Of a stretch of DNA of 55,846 nucleotides, positions 15,323 through 26,819 are shown piece after piece (position 1 is the stretch's first letter; each line of letters starts with the position of its first letter). Origin of the DNA: JAEUMG01 sp046349315 (lineage in GTDB: Bacteria; Pseudomonadota; Alphaproteobacteria; Rhizobiales; Aestuariivirgaceae); the NCBI GenBank assembly GCA_046349315.1, contig JAXMCQ010000031.1:1-55846 (forward strand), given 5' to 3'. Below the pieces are notes generated by a model, which was given only the letters and a program-made list of their open reading frames with translations, did no database searches and was not told the DNA's origin. The translations under genes were made by a program, and so were the position numbers.

Positions 15323-16324
15323 TTACGAAATCGCGATATGCGCGGTCGATTCCGGCAGCTCTTCGCCAAAGCAGCGCTGATAGAACTCGGCCACCAAGGA
15401 GCGTTCAAGTTCGTCGCACTTGTTGAGGAAGGTGACGCGGAAGGCGAAGCCCAGGTCGCCGAAGATCTCAGCATTCTGCGCCCAGGTGATGACGGTACGT
15501 GGGCTCATGACGGTCGACAGGTCGCCCTGCATGAAAGCGTTGCGTGTCAGATCGGCAACGCGAACCATGTTGGCGATGGTCTTGCGGCCCTTGTCGTTGT
15601 CATAGGACTTGCACTTGGCGAGCACGATGCCGCTTTCCTGCGCGTGGGGCAGGTAGTTGAGAACTGCAACGATCGACCAGCGGTCCATCTGGGCCTGATT
15701 GATCTGCTGGGTGCCGTGATAAAGGCCGGTGGTATCGCCGAGGCCGATCGTATTCGCCGTCGAGAACAGGCGGAAGGCAGCATGCGGGCGGATCACCCGC
15801 GACTGATCGAGCAGCGTGAGCTTACCGGTCGATTCGAGGATGCGCTGGATCACGAACATGACGTCCGGCCGTCCGGCATCATATTCGTCAAAAACAAGCG
15901 CGATGTTGTGCTGGTAGGCCCAGGGCAGGATTCCTTCGCGAAATTCGGTGACCTGCTTGCCGTCCTTGAGGACGATCGCATCCTTGCCGATCAAATCGAT
16001 ACGGCTGATGTGGCTGTCGAGGTTGATGCGGATACACGGCCAGTTAAGGCGCGCGGCAACCTGCTCGATATGAGTGGATTTGCCGGTGCCATGATAGCCG
16101 GTGATCATGACGCGGCGGTTATAGGCAAAGCCGGCCAGAATCGCGAGCGTGGTCTCGCGGTTGAACAGGTAATCCTCGTCGAGATCGGGCACATGCTCGC
16201 TCGCCTGGGAATAGGCGGGCACTTCGAGAGAGGAGTCGAAACCGAAAAGCTGGCGGACCGACACTTTCATGTCGGGGAGGCCGGGCATTTCGCCATTGGT
16301 CTTCGCATTCATCGCGGTCGTCAT
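15323..16324 (-). CDS. cobS: Aerobic cobaltochelatase subunit CobS (AAA+ ATPase)
   Basis: The product is 333 residues from ATG 16324. Walker A is GYHGTGKST at 76-84, Walker B is VFDEYDAG, and the sensor region contains FRLFSTANTIG. It is the MoxR-like AAA+ ATPase that, with CobT, powers cobalt insertion by CobN in aerobic cobalamin synthesis. An in-frame start 21 codons upstream adds a non-conserved stretch, so I used the internal ATG, giving the usual family length; ATG 16312 is another possibility. It is the first gene of the cobS-cobT pair, downstream of the J-domain gene in the order common in Hyphomicrobiales. Confidence 0.95.
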   Translation of the reverse strand: MTTAMNAKTNGEMPGLPDMKVSVRQLFGFDSSLEVPAYSQASEHVPDLDEDYLFNRETTLAILAGFAYNRRVMITGYHGTGKSTHIEQVAARLNWPCIRINLDSHISRIDLIGKDAIVLKDGKQVTEFREGILPWAYQHNIALVFDEYDAGRPDVMFVIQRILESTGKLTLLDQSRVIRPHAAFRLFSTANTIGLGDTTGLYHGTQQINQAQMDRWSIVAVLNYLPHAQESGIVLAKCKSYDNDKGRKTIANMVRVADLTRNAFMQGDLSTVMSPRTVITWAQNAEIFGDLGFAFRVTFLNKCDELERSLVAEFYQRCFGEELPESTAHIAIS

Positions 16325-16459
16325 TTCGTTATGCGGGAGGTGTATGAGGTTCGCCGCGCTTTTAGACGGTCGGGAGGCAAGGAGCAAGCTTGGCGGTCGC
16401 GTCCGCCTGGGTGGACCCGTCTGCGCTACGGAACAGGGCCGCCGAATGGCTCGAGAGCC

Positions 16460-17068
16460 TCAGCAGAAGCCGGTCGAGCGCAAATGGTCATAGGCATGGA
16501 TCACGGCCTTCAGGGTATCCTCATTGGCGCGGCTGCCATTATTGGCGTCGGGATGCAGGCGTTTGACCAGAGTCTTATATTGCGACTTGACCTGTTCGGC
16601 GGTGGCGTTCTCGTCAAGGCCCAAGGTATGCAGCGCCTTAAGCTCGGTGTTGCGCAAAGCGCGGCCCGATTTCTCGCGCGCCGACTTCTTCTTGTCCTTG
16701 CCGAATAGGTCGTGGCTGTCCTTAAAACCGTTCAAACGTGCATCGGGGCGCTTGCCACCATTGCGCATCGACCAGGAATTCTCGCCAAGTTTCCAGGTCG
16801 GGCGGTGGCCGGTCTGCGCGGCCTTCTGGAAATCGGCGATGGCATCGTCCTTCATGCCCTGGAAATAGTTGTAGGTCTTATTGTATTGCTGCACGTGTTC
16901 CAGGCAGTAATTGAAGAACTTGCCTTCCTCGTCGCGGCCGCGTGGCGCGCGGTGCCGGCCAGGCTTGGTGCAGCCCGCCCAGTCGCAGGGCGGAGACGTG
17001 TCGCGGGTTGTGCGCGCCTCGCCCGGCTTGACGCGAACCTTGTCGAAATATTTTGAATCGAGCTTCAT
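16460..17068 (-). CDS. J-domain (DnaJ-like) protein
   Basis: The product is 202 residues. The J domain is C-terminal (about 143-202), with the HPD tripeptide at 172-174 in LVKRLHPDANNG, so it should stimulate an Hsp70 ATPase such as DnaK. The N-terminal region carries C28-x4-C33, H39, C55 and H58 (CDWAGC, GRHRAP, YCLEH), a possible metal site. This domain order, with the J domain last, marks an alphaproteobacterial family found beside bolA and cobS, as here. ATG 17068 is chosen because the preceding 17 codons are not conserved in style and lie in the bolA promoter. Its client is unknown. Confidence 0.88.
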   Translation of the reverse strand: MKLDSKYFDKVRVKPGEARTTRDTSPPCDWAGCTKPGRHRAPRGRDEEGKFFNYCLEHVQQYNKTYNYFQGMKDDAIADFQKAAQTGHRPTWKLGENSWSMRNGGKRPDARLNGFKDSHDLFGKDKKKSAREKSGRALRNTELKALHTLGLDENATAEQVKSQYKTLVKRLHPDANNGSRANEDTLKAVIHAYDHLRSTGFC

Positions 17069-17125
17069 CTCGGTGAATATGGCTGTGTTGATGCGCGGCG
17101 GCAAGCGACAGGAGTGCACAGAAAA

Positions 17126-17425
17126 GTGGCGTTAGGTCCAGTCGGGCAGCGGATAACCGCAAAGTTAATGGCAGAACTGAGGCCGGACAAGCTCGAGGTC
17201 ATCGACGAGTCGCATCAGCATGAAGGCCATGCCGGATCGCACCCCTCGGGCGAGAGCCATTTTCGGGTGCGAATCATTGCTTCGCAGTTTGCTGGACAAG
17301 GCCGCGTGGCGCGGCATCGGATCGTTAACGCTGTTCTTGCCGAGGATCTCGCAACGCGCGTCCATGCGCTGGCGATCGAGGCCTATGCGCCGGGAGAAGG
17401 CGGCGGCGCTTCGAAGCCCGGCTGA
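17126..17425 (+). CDS. BolA-family protein
   Basis: The product is 99 residues. The segment RITAKLMAELRPDKLEVIDESHQHEGH followed by GESHFRVRIIASQF is the BolA fold, with the His residues that can ligate a [2Fe-2S] cluster with a monothiol glutaredoxin. BolA proteins act in iron handling and stress-linked shape control. I chose GTG 17126, with GGAG about 11 nt upstream; GTG 17114 is an alternative. It is divergent from the J-domain gene (57 bp) and its 3' end overlaps the convergent FAD oxidoreductase gene by 43 bp. Confidence 0.9.
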   Translation: MALGPVGQRITAKLMAELRPDKLEVIDESHQHEGHAGSHPSGESHFRVRIIASQFAGQGRVARHRIVNAVLAEDLATRVHALAIEAYAPGEGGGASKPG

Positions 17426-18480
17426 ACGCGGCGGTGGAAATAAATTCGCCGCGCGACCCAGCGCATCATCGGCGTGGCGATCACCGCGTTGAAGAGCCAG
17501 TTGGGTGGTCCCAGATCCATGACGCGGCGCATGGCAAGCTTGAGCGTGAAGGATGGAAGCTCACCGGCAAGTGCCAAATCCGGGCGCGGGCCGCCACGTG
17601 TCAGATGATCGTGGATCAATTGACCGGCGCGGCGGCCATAGCGAAAGGCAAGCCTGATACCGCCGCCGGTCATGGGCGAGACGTGGCCGGCCGCGTCGCC
17701 GATGAGCATCACGCCAGGAGCGCCAGCGGGGCTTACCGGTCCGCCGCAGGGAATGAGGCCGCTGCGCCTCTCGCTGATCGCCGCGCGTGAGTAACCGAAG
17801 ATAGGTTCGGTGTGGTCGAGGAAGGCCTGGAGATCGGGCTTGGCGCTCCCGCTCGTTGCGAGCCCAACCTGCGTGAAGCCGGGTGCGGGTGCCACCCAGG
17901 CGAGATAGCCGCGGGCGAGCCGGCTATCGAGAAAGCAGTGGAGAAAATTTGCGTCCGCATCGGGCAAGTTGGGATACTCGCGCTCCAGCCCTAGGAGGAA
18001 TTGCGTGTTGCGGCCGAGACCGAAGAGCCGCGCGACGGTCGAGCGCGCACCATCGGCACCGACCAGGTAGCCCGCCCGAACGCCCGGCTGCGGCAGGAGG
18101 ATACGGTCGCCGTCGCGCGTCGCCTGATCGATGCGCGTGCCGCAACGAATTTCGGCTCCCGATTTTGTTGCTTCTTCGGTCAGCCATGCGAGGAGGCCGG
18201 CGGTATCGGTGGTGAGGAAGTAATAGCCCGGTGCCGTGAGATCGATCGAGGCGAGATTCGGCGCATAGAGGCGCACAGCGTGGATGGTGCGGGTCAGATG
18301 CGGCGGGGTGTCGATCTCCTCGCCCGCCTCCTTCACCAGGATGCCGGTGGTGTGAACGCGCGCGGCGGGATGGCGCTTCGATTCGAGGATTATGGTGCGA
18401 AGGCCGCGCGCGGCGGCGGCCCGCGCGCAGAGAAGCCCTGCAAAGCTTGCACCGACAATGGCGAGATCGAAATCTTCCAC
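17383..18480 (-). CDS. FAD-dependent oxidoreductase, geranylgeranyl-reductase-like
   Basis: The product is 365 residues. The N-terminal Rossmann motif DLAIVGASFAGL is followed by an acidic-end strand TIILESK. The second FAD motif GVMLIGDAAGHVSPMTGGGI lies at about 275. This combination belongs to the FAD-dependent monooxygenase/geranylgeranyl reductase group. The substrate cannot be read from the sequence. It is on the same strand as the CorC-type gene 8 bp upstream, so it is likely the last gene of the aroK-aroB-corC unit. The 3' end overlaps bolA on the other strand. Confidence 0.82.
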   Translation of the reverse strand: MEDFDLAIVGASFAGLLCARAAAARGLRTIILESKRHPAARVHTTGILVKEAGEEIDTPPHLTRTIHAVRLYAPNLASIDLTAPGYYFLTTDTAGLLAWLTEEATKSGAEIRCGTRIDQATRDGDRILLPQPGVRAGYLVGADGARSTVARLFGLGRNTQFLLGLEREYPNLPDADANFLHCFLDSRLARGYLAWVAPAPGFTQVGLATSGSAKPDLQAFLDHTEPIFGYSRAAISERRSGLIPCGGPVSPAGAPGVMLIGDAAGHVSPMTGGGIRLAFRYGRRAGQLIHDHLTRGGPRPDLALAGELPSFTLKLAMRRVMDLGPPNWLFNAVIATPMMRWVARRIYFHRRVQPGFEAPPPSPGA

Positions 18481-18488
18481 TCGCGGAC

Positions 18489-19754
18489 TCAGGCGATCGT
18501 CTGCGGACGCTTATCGGGCGTCACCTTGAGAAGGGTCACTTGATTGCGGCGCCTGCGCAGGACTTCGAAACGGAAGCCATGAAACGTGAAGGCCTGTCCG
18601 GGATTGGGGATCATGCGCGCTTCATGCACGACAAGACCGGCAAGGGTCGTCGCCTCGTCGTCAGGTAGCTCCCATTCCAGCGCACGATTGAGATCGCGGA
18701 TCGGCACCGTGCCGTCGATTGTGAAAGAGCCATCGGCATGGCGACGGACGCCACTTGCCAGCGCATCATGTTCATCGACGATGTCGCCGACGATCTCTTC
18801 GAGTATGTCTTCGAGCGTGATGAGGCCCATCACTTCGCCATACTCGTCGACGACCAGCGCGAAATGCGTCTTGCGCCTGAGGAATGCGTTGAGCTGATCG
18901 GAAATCTGGCGCGTATCGGGGACGTACCAGGCAGGCTTGGCGATCTTCTCGACGTCGAGCCTCGCGGCATCGCCACCGGCGTGTTGAAGGGCCGCCAGGA
19001 GGTCGCGGGCATTGAGAATGCCGAGGATGTTGTCAGGGCGATCGCGGAAGATCGGGAGGCGGGTATGGCCACTCTTCAAGACCGCGGCGATGATCTCGCC
19101 GGGCGGCAAGGCGGCGTCGATCATGAGCATCTTGGTGCGATGGATCATGACGTCGGAGACGGCGAGCTCCTTGAGATTGAGGAGGCCGCCGAGCATGGCC
19201 TGGTCTTTTCGGGCAGTTTCTTCGGAAGGCCGATTATGGGGCGAGGCTGAGCCCTTTGGCTGGCTGGCGGCGCGCTCGGACTCAGCACCCTTGGCGGCGG
19301 TGGCCGGAGCTTTCCCCGTGAAAAGGCGGCTCAATGATCCGTGGAGCGGCCGGGCGAGATAAGCGGCGAGTTCGAGGAGCGGCAGAATGAAGAGGCAGAA
19401 GCGGTAGGAAAGTCGCGCGGCGATCCGCTCGACCAGCAAGGGTGCCAACGCGAGGAAGCCCAACGCAAGGACGATGACGAGGGCGAGATAGCGCGCTTCG
19501 TTATAGTGGACGATGAGCGCGGTGGCGGTCATGGCGGCGGCGAGCTTCGCCGCATTTTCGCAGACGCTCAAAGCCCAGGTGAGAGCATTCGATTGTGCGA
19601 GCAGAGCATCAAGCGCGCGGATGCGATTGTTGCGCAAGCGCCTGGCGGCGGCCGGCTTGGTACGGATCGAGGCCACAAGACAGGCGCGAGTGATCGACAT
19701 CAACCCTGCGAGCAATAGCGCCGCGACAAGCAGCAGCCACAGCGACCAGATCAT
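18489..19754 (-). CDS. CorC/HlyC (CNNM-type) membrane protein with CBS pair
   Basis: The product is 421 residues. It has an N-terminal DUF21/CNNM membrane domain with about three to four hydrophobic helices (residues 1-25, about 55-80, 90-110 and 120-135). A CBS pair follows (DVMIHRTKMLMID to about residue 310), with FALVVDEYGEVMGLITLEDILEE as the second CBS hallmark. A C-terminal CorC_HlyC domain carries DGTVPIRDLNRALEWELPDDEATTLAGL. The family is tied to divalent cation (Mg/Co) efflux or homeostasis; the haemolysin name is historical. The ATG overlaps the aroB stop (ATGA), indicating coupling in an aroK-aroB-corC operon seen in many alphaproteobacteria. Confidence 0.92.
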   Translation of the reverse strand: MIWSLWLLLVAALLLAGLMSITRACLVASIRTKPAAARRLRNNRIRALDALLAQSNALTWALSVCENAAKLAAAMTATALIVHYNEARYLALVIVLALGFLALAPLLVERIAARLSYRFCLFILPLLELAAYLARPLHGSLSRLFTGKAPATAAKGAESERAASQPKGSASPHNRPSEETARKDQAMLGGLLNLKELAVSDVMIHRTKMLMIDAALPPGEIIAAVLKSGHTRLPIFRDRPDNILGILNARDLLAALQHAGGDAARLDVEKIAKPAWYVPDTRQISDQLNAFLRRKTHFALVVDEYGEVMGLITLEDILEEIVGDIVDEHDALASGVRRHADGSFTIDGTVPIRDLNRALEWELPDDEATTLAGLVVHEARMIPNPGQAFTFHGFRFEVLRRRRNQVTLLKVTPDKRPQTIA

Positions 19755-20872
19755 CGGCGGGCGCGGTCCTCCTCGAGAAAGGCAATAATCCGGCGCTCAT
19801 CGACGTCGCGCGCAATGAAGGCTTCGCCGATGCCGCGCAACAGAATTAGTGTAAGCTTTCCACCGACGGACTTCTTGTCCTGGCGCATGATCTCAAGAAG
19901 GCTTGCCGGAGGAGGCAATGCATCGGCAATCTCCTTGGTGCTGACCGGCAGGCCGGCGCGAGCCAGATGACCGGCGAGGCGATCGGCGGTGCCTTTGGGG
20001 CAGAGCCCTTCGCGTTCCGAGAAGCGGGCAGCTTGAACCATGCCAATGGCGACCGCTTCGCCGTGCAGAAGCCGAGATGAGTAGCCGGTTGCGGCTTCCA
20101 ATGCGTGGCCGAATGTGTGGCCAAGATTGAGAAGGGCGCGCACACCTGTCTCGGTCTCGTCCTCGGCAACGATGCGCGCCTTGGCGAGACAGCTTACCTC
20201 GACGGCGCGGCCGCGCAGGCTGGCGTCGCCGGCGAAGATGCCGTCGACATTCTTTTCGAGCCATTGGAAGAAGGCCGCATCGCCGAGTGCGCCGTATTTG
20301 GCGACTTCGGCATAGCCGGCGGCTAATTCCCGGCGCGGCAGTGTCTCGAGGAGTGCCGTATCGGCGAAGACGGCGACCGGCTGATGGAAGGAACCGATGA
20401 GGTTCTTGCCATGCTTCGAATTGATGCCGGTCTTGCCGCCGACCGATGAATCGACCTGGGCCAGCAAGGTGGTTGGGATCTGGATGAACCCGACACCGCG
20501 GCGGAGGATCGCCGCTGCAAAGCCTGCGAGGTCGCCGATGACGCCACCGCCGAAAGCGATGATGCGATCGCGGCGTTCAATCGAGGCGGCAAGCAGGCCG
20601 TCGCAGACTTCAGCGAGCTTGGCAAAGCTCTTGGTTGCTTCACCGGCGGGAAGGATGATCGCGGTGCTGTTGATGCCGGCGTTGCGCAGTGAATTCTCGA
20701 GCGTCTGCAAGTGGCGGCTCGCGATGTTTGTATCGGTTACAATCGCGGTGAGCGGCCGTGGTAACAGCGGAGCTATTCGCGCGCCGAGACCCGGGAGCAG
20801 ACCATGGTCAATGGCGATGTCATAGCTGCGGTCGCCGAGGGCGACATGGACGGTGGAGTTCGGCGCGCTCAT
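19751..20872 (-). CDS. aroB: 3-dehydroquinate synthase
   Basis: The product is 373 residues. It catalyses step 2 of the shikimate pathway, converting DAHP to 3-dehydroquinate using NAD and a divalent metal. AroB hallmarks are FGGGVIGDLAGFAAA, the substrate loop PTTLLAQVDSSVGGKTGIN, and the metal-binding LNLGHTFGHALE. I chose ATG 20872, two bases after the aroK stop; ATG 20887, within aroK, would add MTATD. It is located between aroK and the CorC-type gene and overlaps the latter by 4 bp. Confidence 0.96.
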   Translation of the reverse strand: MSAPNSTVHVALGDRSYDIAIDHGLLPGLGARIAPLLPRPLTAIVTDTNIASRHLQTLENSLRNAGINSTAIILPAGEATKSFAKLAEVCDGLLAASIERRDRIIAFGGGVIGDLAGFAAAILRRGVGFIQIPTTLLAQVDSSVGGKTGINSKHGKNLIGSFHQPVAVFADTALLETLPRRELAAGYAEVAKYGALGDAAFFQWLEKNVDGIFAGDASLRGRAVEVSCLAKARIVAEDETETGVRALLNLGHTFGHALEAATGYSSRLLHGEAVAIGMVQAARFSEREGLCPKGTADRLAGHLARAGLPVSTKEIADALPPPASLLEIMRQDKKSVGGKLTLILLRGIGEAFIARDVDERRIIAFLEEDRARR

Positions 20873-20873
20873 A

Positions 20874-21464
20874 TCAGTTGCGGTCATTCAAGCGATTCCA
20901 TTCGGTCCAATCGGCAAGCGCCCTTATGACATCCTTGACGATCGAGGTATGTGGAATGTCACGGCTATCGATGGTGATGTCAGCCGTGGCATAGGTCGGA
21001 TAGCGCTGTTCAATGAGCCGCGCCATGACGGCAGCAGGGTCGTCGTTGTTGAGGAGGGGCCGGTCGGATCGGCGGCTCACGCGCTTCATGAGCAAGGGCA
21101 AATCCGCCCGCAGCCATATTGCAATACCGGCCTCGCGAATACGGCGGCGGGTTTCCTCGTTCATGTAGGCGCCGCCACCGGTCGCCATGACTTGGGCGCC
21201 ACTTTCCAGCAGCCGGGCGATCACCTTGCGCTCGCCCTCGCGGAAATAGGCCTCGCCATGATCGGCGAAGATTTCGGGGATGCGCTTGCCGGCGGCAAGC
21301 TCGATTTCGTGGTCGGCATCGACGAAAGGCACGCCAAGTTTTTCGGCGAGCCGACGCCCGACGGTCGTCTTGCCGGCGCCCATCAGGCCGACGAGAACAA
21401 TCGCGTGGTCGCCCAGCCGGTTGCGAATAAGCTCAATTTCCTTGCCTAAGGAGCGGCGCGCCAT
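20874..21464 (-). CDS. aroK: Shikimate kinase
   Basis: The product is 196 residues. Walker A is GLMGAGKTT (26-34), followed by the shikimate-binding DADHEIE and the glycine-rich motif MATGGGAY. It phosphorylates shikimate with ATP to shikimate 3-phosphate. The length is slightly above the E. coli enzyme because of a 20-residue N-terminal extension (ARRSLGKEIELIRNRL) common in alphaproteobacteria. It is the first gene of the aroK-aroB unit and divergent from the small membrane protein and xerD. Confidence 0.96.
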   Translation of the reverse strand: MARRSLGKEIELIRNRLGDHAIVLVGLMGAGKTTVGRRLAEKLGVPFVDADHEIELAAGKRIPEIFADHGEAYFREGERKVIARLLESGAQVMATGGGAYMNEETRRRIREAGIAIWLRADLPLLMKRVSRRSDRPLLNNDDPAAVMARLIEQRYPTYATADITIDSRDIPHTSIVKDVIRALADWTEWNRLNDRN

Positions 21465-21571
21465 TTGTCGTTATCGTTCCGGTGTCGGCGGGTTCTAACG
21501 TGTTGACCGGTCGCCCGCAAAGATTTTCCCGGAACGGCAAGGCCTTGGCGGGCGCTTCGCAATTAGGCACA

Positions 21572-21742
21572 ATGCGAATCGTTTCTGGGTTTGAGGCCGT
21601 GCCCGACACCATTCGCTTCCTGTTAATTCTCGCCTGCTTAATTGGAGCTGTGTATGGCGGCGTGTGGGCGCTTGCCAATTTTCCGCCGGAACAGACGGAG
21701 ATCGTGAAATCGCTGCCCCATGAGAAGATCCGTCAGCAATAG
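21572..21742 (+). CDS. Small single-span membrane protein upstream of xerD
   Basis: The product is 56 residues. It has one hydrophobic segment, IRFLLILACLIGAVYGGVWA, then FPPEQTEIVKSLPHEKIRQQ. The pattern TM-FPPE-KxLPHEK is one I recall from small conserved alphaproteobacterial proteins encoded just before xerD; the function is unknown. ATG 21572 or GTG 21599 (giving 47 residues beginning at PDTIRF) could be the start; the conserved part begins at the second. Its end overlaps xerD by 23 bp, so the two are co-transcribed. Confidence 0.65.
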   Translation: MRIVSGFEAVPDTIRFLLILACLIGAVYGGVWALANFPPEQTEIVKSLPHEKIRQQ

Positions 21743-22679
21743 GCCAGATGCAGGCCGGCGCGGCAGCCGCCATGTCGACGGATTTCTCGAAATGCTGAGC
21801 GCCGAGCGTGGCGCTGCCCAAAATACCCTTGATGCCTATCGCCGCGACCTCGAGGATTATGGTGCCTTCCTGTCACGGCGGGGCGCGCAAGCCGAGCGCG
21901 TCGAAACTGAAACGATCCGGGACTATCTCGCCGAACTTACCGCCGCCGGGGCCTCGCGGGCCACAGCCAGCCGGAGACTCTCGGCAATCAGGCAGTTTCA
22001 CAAATACCTTCTGGGCGAGGGCGTCAGGCGCGACAACCCAGTCGCGACCATTGAGAGCCCGAAGCTGCATCGTGCACTGCCGAGCAGCCTTACGGTAGAA
22101 GACGTGTCACGCCTGCTCGAGACAGCTGAGCGCAATGCGGCCCTAGGGGAGGGTAAGCCCCAGTTTCGCGCCCAGCGCATGCATTGCCTCCTTGAGTTGA
22201 TCTATGGCACGGGATTGCGCGTGTCGGAACTCGTCGGATTGACGGTCCAGGCGGCCTCGGCCGATCCGCGTTTCCTGACGATCAAAGGAAAAGGCGGCCG
22301 CGAAAGATTGGTGCCGATGAGCCCGCGCCTTAGCGGGATCGTTGCCGGGTATCTCGCGGCCTTGCGGGCTCGGGAGGGCAAGCCAAGTCCGTGGCTCTTT
22401 CCCTCGCATGGCGAGCAAGGCCATCTGACACGCCAGCATTTCGCGCTCGAATTGAAGAGCCTTGCCGCAGCCGCCGGCCTCGATGCGGGAGCCTTGTCGC
22501 CGCACAGCCTGCGGCATGCCTTCGCCAGTCACCTGCTTGCCGGTGGCGCCGACCTCAGGGCGCTGCAGCAGATGCTCGGGCATGCTGATATATCGACGAC
22601 CCAGATCTATACCCATGTCCAGGCGGACCGGCTGAAAGCCGTCGTCGCGACCCATCATCCGCTCGCGAGACGCAATTGA
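21720..22679 (+). CDS. xerD: Site-specific tyrosine recombinase XerD
   Basis: The product is 319 residues. It has an N-terminal SAM-like core-binding domain (about 20-105) and a C-terminal catalytic domain. Catalytic residues are R167 in GTGLRVSE, Lys in GKGGRER (about 191), H262 and R265 in PHSLRHAFASH, H288 in MLGHADISTT and nucleophile Y297 in QIYTHV. XerD with XerC resolves chromosome dimers at dif during division. The genomic context (aroK, small membrane protein, xerD, accA) is the chromosomal housekeeping setting, so it is not an integrase of a mobile element. The start ATG lies inside the upstream small gene. Confidence 0.95.
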   Translation: MRRSVSNRPDAGRRGSRHVDGFLEMLSAERGAAQNTLDAYRRDLEDYGAFLSRRGAQAERVETETIRDYLAELTAAGASRATASRRLSAIRQFHKYLLGEGVRRDNPVATIESPKLHRALPSSLTVEDVSRLLETAERNAALGEGKPQFRAQRMHCLLELIYGTGLRVSELVGLTVQAASADPRFLTIKGKGGRERLVPMSPRLSGIVAGYLAALRAREGKPSPWLFPSHGEQGHLTRQHFALELKSLAAAAGLDAGALSPHSLRHAFASHLLAGGADLRALQQMLGHADISTTQIYTHVQADRLKAVVATHHPLARRN

Positions 22680-22742
22680 CATCCGTGGCCCGGCCCGCCA
22701 CTTTGCGCCACATTTTGAGAAGGAGTGGCGCTCCGCCGCCCG

Positions 22743-23696
22743 ATGCATTCCTACCTTGATTTCGAAACATCCGTCGCCGAACTCGAAGGCAAGATTGCCG
22801 AGCTCAAGGCATTGGCAGGCGGCTCGGTATCGATCACGGATGAGGTGAAGGGTCTCGAAAAGAAGGCGGCCAAAAGCCTTGCCGATCTCTATGTCAATCT
22901 GGCGCCCTGGCAAAAGGCGCAGGTGGCGCGCCATCCGGACCGACCGCATACCAGCGACTATATCGGGAGCCTGATCACCGAATTCAGTCCGTTGTCCGGC
23001 GACCGCAAATTTGGCAACGACCAAGCGATCATAGGCGGCTTGGGACGGTTCCGTGAGACTCCTGTCATGGCCATCGGGCTGGAAAAGGGCCACGATACAC
23101 AATCCCGCCTTAAGCATAATTTCGGAATGGCGAGGCCGGAGGGCTATCGCAAGGCAGTGCGATTAATGGAAATCGCCGACCGCTTCGGGCTTCCGGTGCT
23201 GAGCTTCATCGATACTGCCGGCGCCTATCCCGGTATCGAAGCCGAGGAGCGCGGGCAGGCCGAGGCAATCGCACGTTCGACGGACTGCTGCCTCGGCCTC
23301 GGCGTGCCATTGGTGGCGGTGATCATCGGCGAGGGCGGCTCAGGTGGCGCCATCGCACTTGCCGCGGCCAATAGCGTGCTGATGCTGGAGCATGCCATCT
23401 ACAGCGTCATCTCCCCGGAAGGCGCTGCCTCGATCCTGTGGCGCGATGCGAGCCGTGCCAAGGATGCGGCGAGCGCCATGCGCATAACCGCACAAGATCT
23501 CAAGAAGCTGGGCATTATTGACGATATCATCCCGGAGCCTGTTGGGGGCGCCCATCGTGGACGGGAAGATACGATTTTGGCTACCGGGGAGGCCGTGGCG
23601 CGTGCGTTGGACGGTCTTGCGGGACTTCCGCCGGATGCGTTGCGGGAGCAGCGACGTGATAAATTCCTTGCGATCGGCAGCAATCTGCCCGGCTAG
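22743..23696 (+). CDS. accA: Acetyl-CoA carboxylase carboxyltransferase subunit alpha
   Basis: The product is 317 residues. AccA hallmarks are the N-terminal helix FETSVAELEGKIAELK, the segment RFGLPVLSFIDTAGAYPG, and the oxyanion region IIGEGGSGGAIALAAAN followed by YSVISPEGAASILW. With AccD it transfers the carboxyl group from biotin to acetyl-CoA in the first committed step of fatty-acid synthesis. ATG 22743 follows an AAGGAG about 17 nt upstream, which is distant. GTG 22725 would add six residues, but its ribosome-binding site would be too close. Confidence 0.95.
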   Translation: MHSYLDFETSVAELEGKIAELKALAGGSVSITDEVKGLEKKAAKSLADLYVNLAPWQKAQVARHPDRPHTSDYIGSLITEFSPLSGDRKFGNDQAIIGGLGRFRETPVMAIGLEKGHDTQSRLKHNFGMARPEGYRKAVRLMEIADRFGLPVLSFIDTAGAYPGIEAEERGQAEAIARSTDCCLGLGVPLVAVIIGEGGSGGAIALAAANSVLMLEHAIYSVISPEGAASILWRDASRAKDAASAMRITAQDLKKLGIIDDIIPEPVGGAHRGREDTILATGEAVARALDGLAGLPPDALREQRRDKFLAIGSNLPG

Positions 23697-23793
23697 TGTC
23701 GTAAGTTAGGGCTGGACGCGCTTGATCGTCCCGCGCGGTTTCGTCCCCGGGACATGAAACAAGTGGGGCGATTGGAGGTACTTAGCTGAGCTG

Positions 23794-23961
23794 TTAGTTC
23801 AGATACGACAGAATTTGGTTGTAGGTCGCGTCCAACGAACTCGACAGCGCAGCCACGGGCGGAACGATAGCCAGAAAGATACCTGCTGCGATCAAGCCGT
23901 ATTCAATGGCCGTCGCGCCGCGCTCCTCTGCCAGGAAGGCTTTCGCGCAATTTCTCAACAT
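23794..23961 (-). CDS. Orphan Flp/Fap-type IVb pilin
   Basis: The product is 55 residues, below the size many gene finders report. It begins MLRNCAKAFLAEERG, then ATAIEYGLIAAGIFLAIVPP and a short tail ending LSYLN. This is the Flp prepilin signature: cleavage after G15 leaves a mature pilin with Glu at +5 and Tyr at +6 and a hydrophobic assembly helix. Flp pilins form the Tad/Cpa adhesive pili. No tad/cpa assembly genes occur in the window, so the pilin is either an orphan or served by a distant locus. It lies 134 bp downstream of secA on the same strand, behind a hairpin. Confidence 0.85.
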   Translation of the reverse strand: MLRNCAKAFLAEERGATAIEYGLIAAGIFLAIVPPVAALSSSLDATYNQILSYLN

Positions 23962-24067
23962 TGGTTACGCCCTTTTACACGGCCGTCCTGTCCGGAATCT
24001 GCCGCAAAGGATTTCACGTTCTGTTAAGTGGCTCGGCGGGATTTTCCGGAAAAAGTGCGCAAAATTT

Positions 24068-24093
24068 GAGTGACCAAACGCTTGTGTTCACTC
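24068..24093 (-). terminator. Probable weak terminator after secA
   Basis: GAGTGA (24068-24073) and TCACTC (24088-24093) form a stem with partial inner pairing. On the minus strand it starts 2 nt after the secA stop and is followed by AAATTTT. Confidence 0.4.
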
Positions 24094-24095
24094 CC

Positions 24096-26819
<2,724 letters not shown>

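Noticed and set aside
14153..16708. 851-residue reading frame antisense to cobT, cobS and the J-domain gene
   Set aside because: It is the GC-rich mirror of three clear genes and has no recognisable domain of its own.
21720..22679. XerD as the integrase of a mobile element
   Set aside because: It has the housekeeping neighbours xerD normally keeps and no attachment repeats or other mobile genes nearby.
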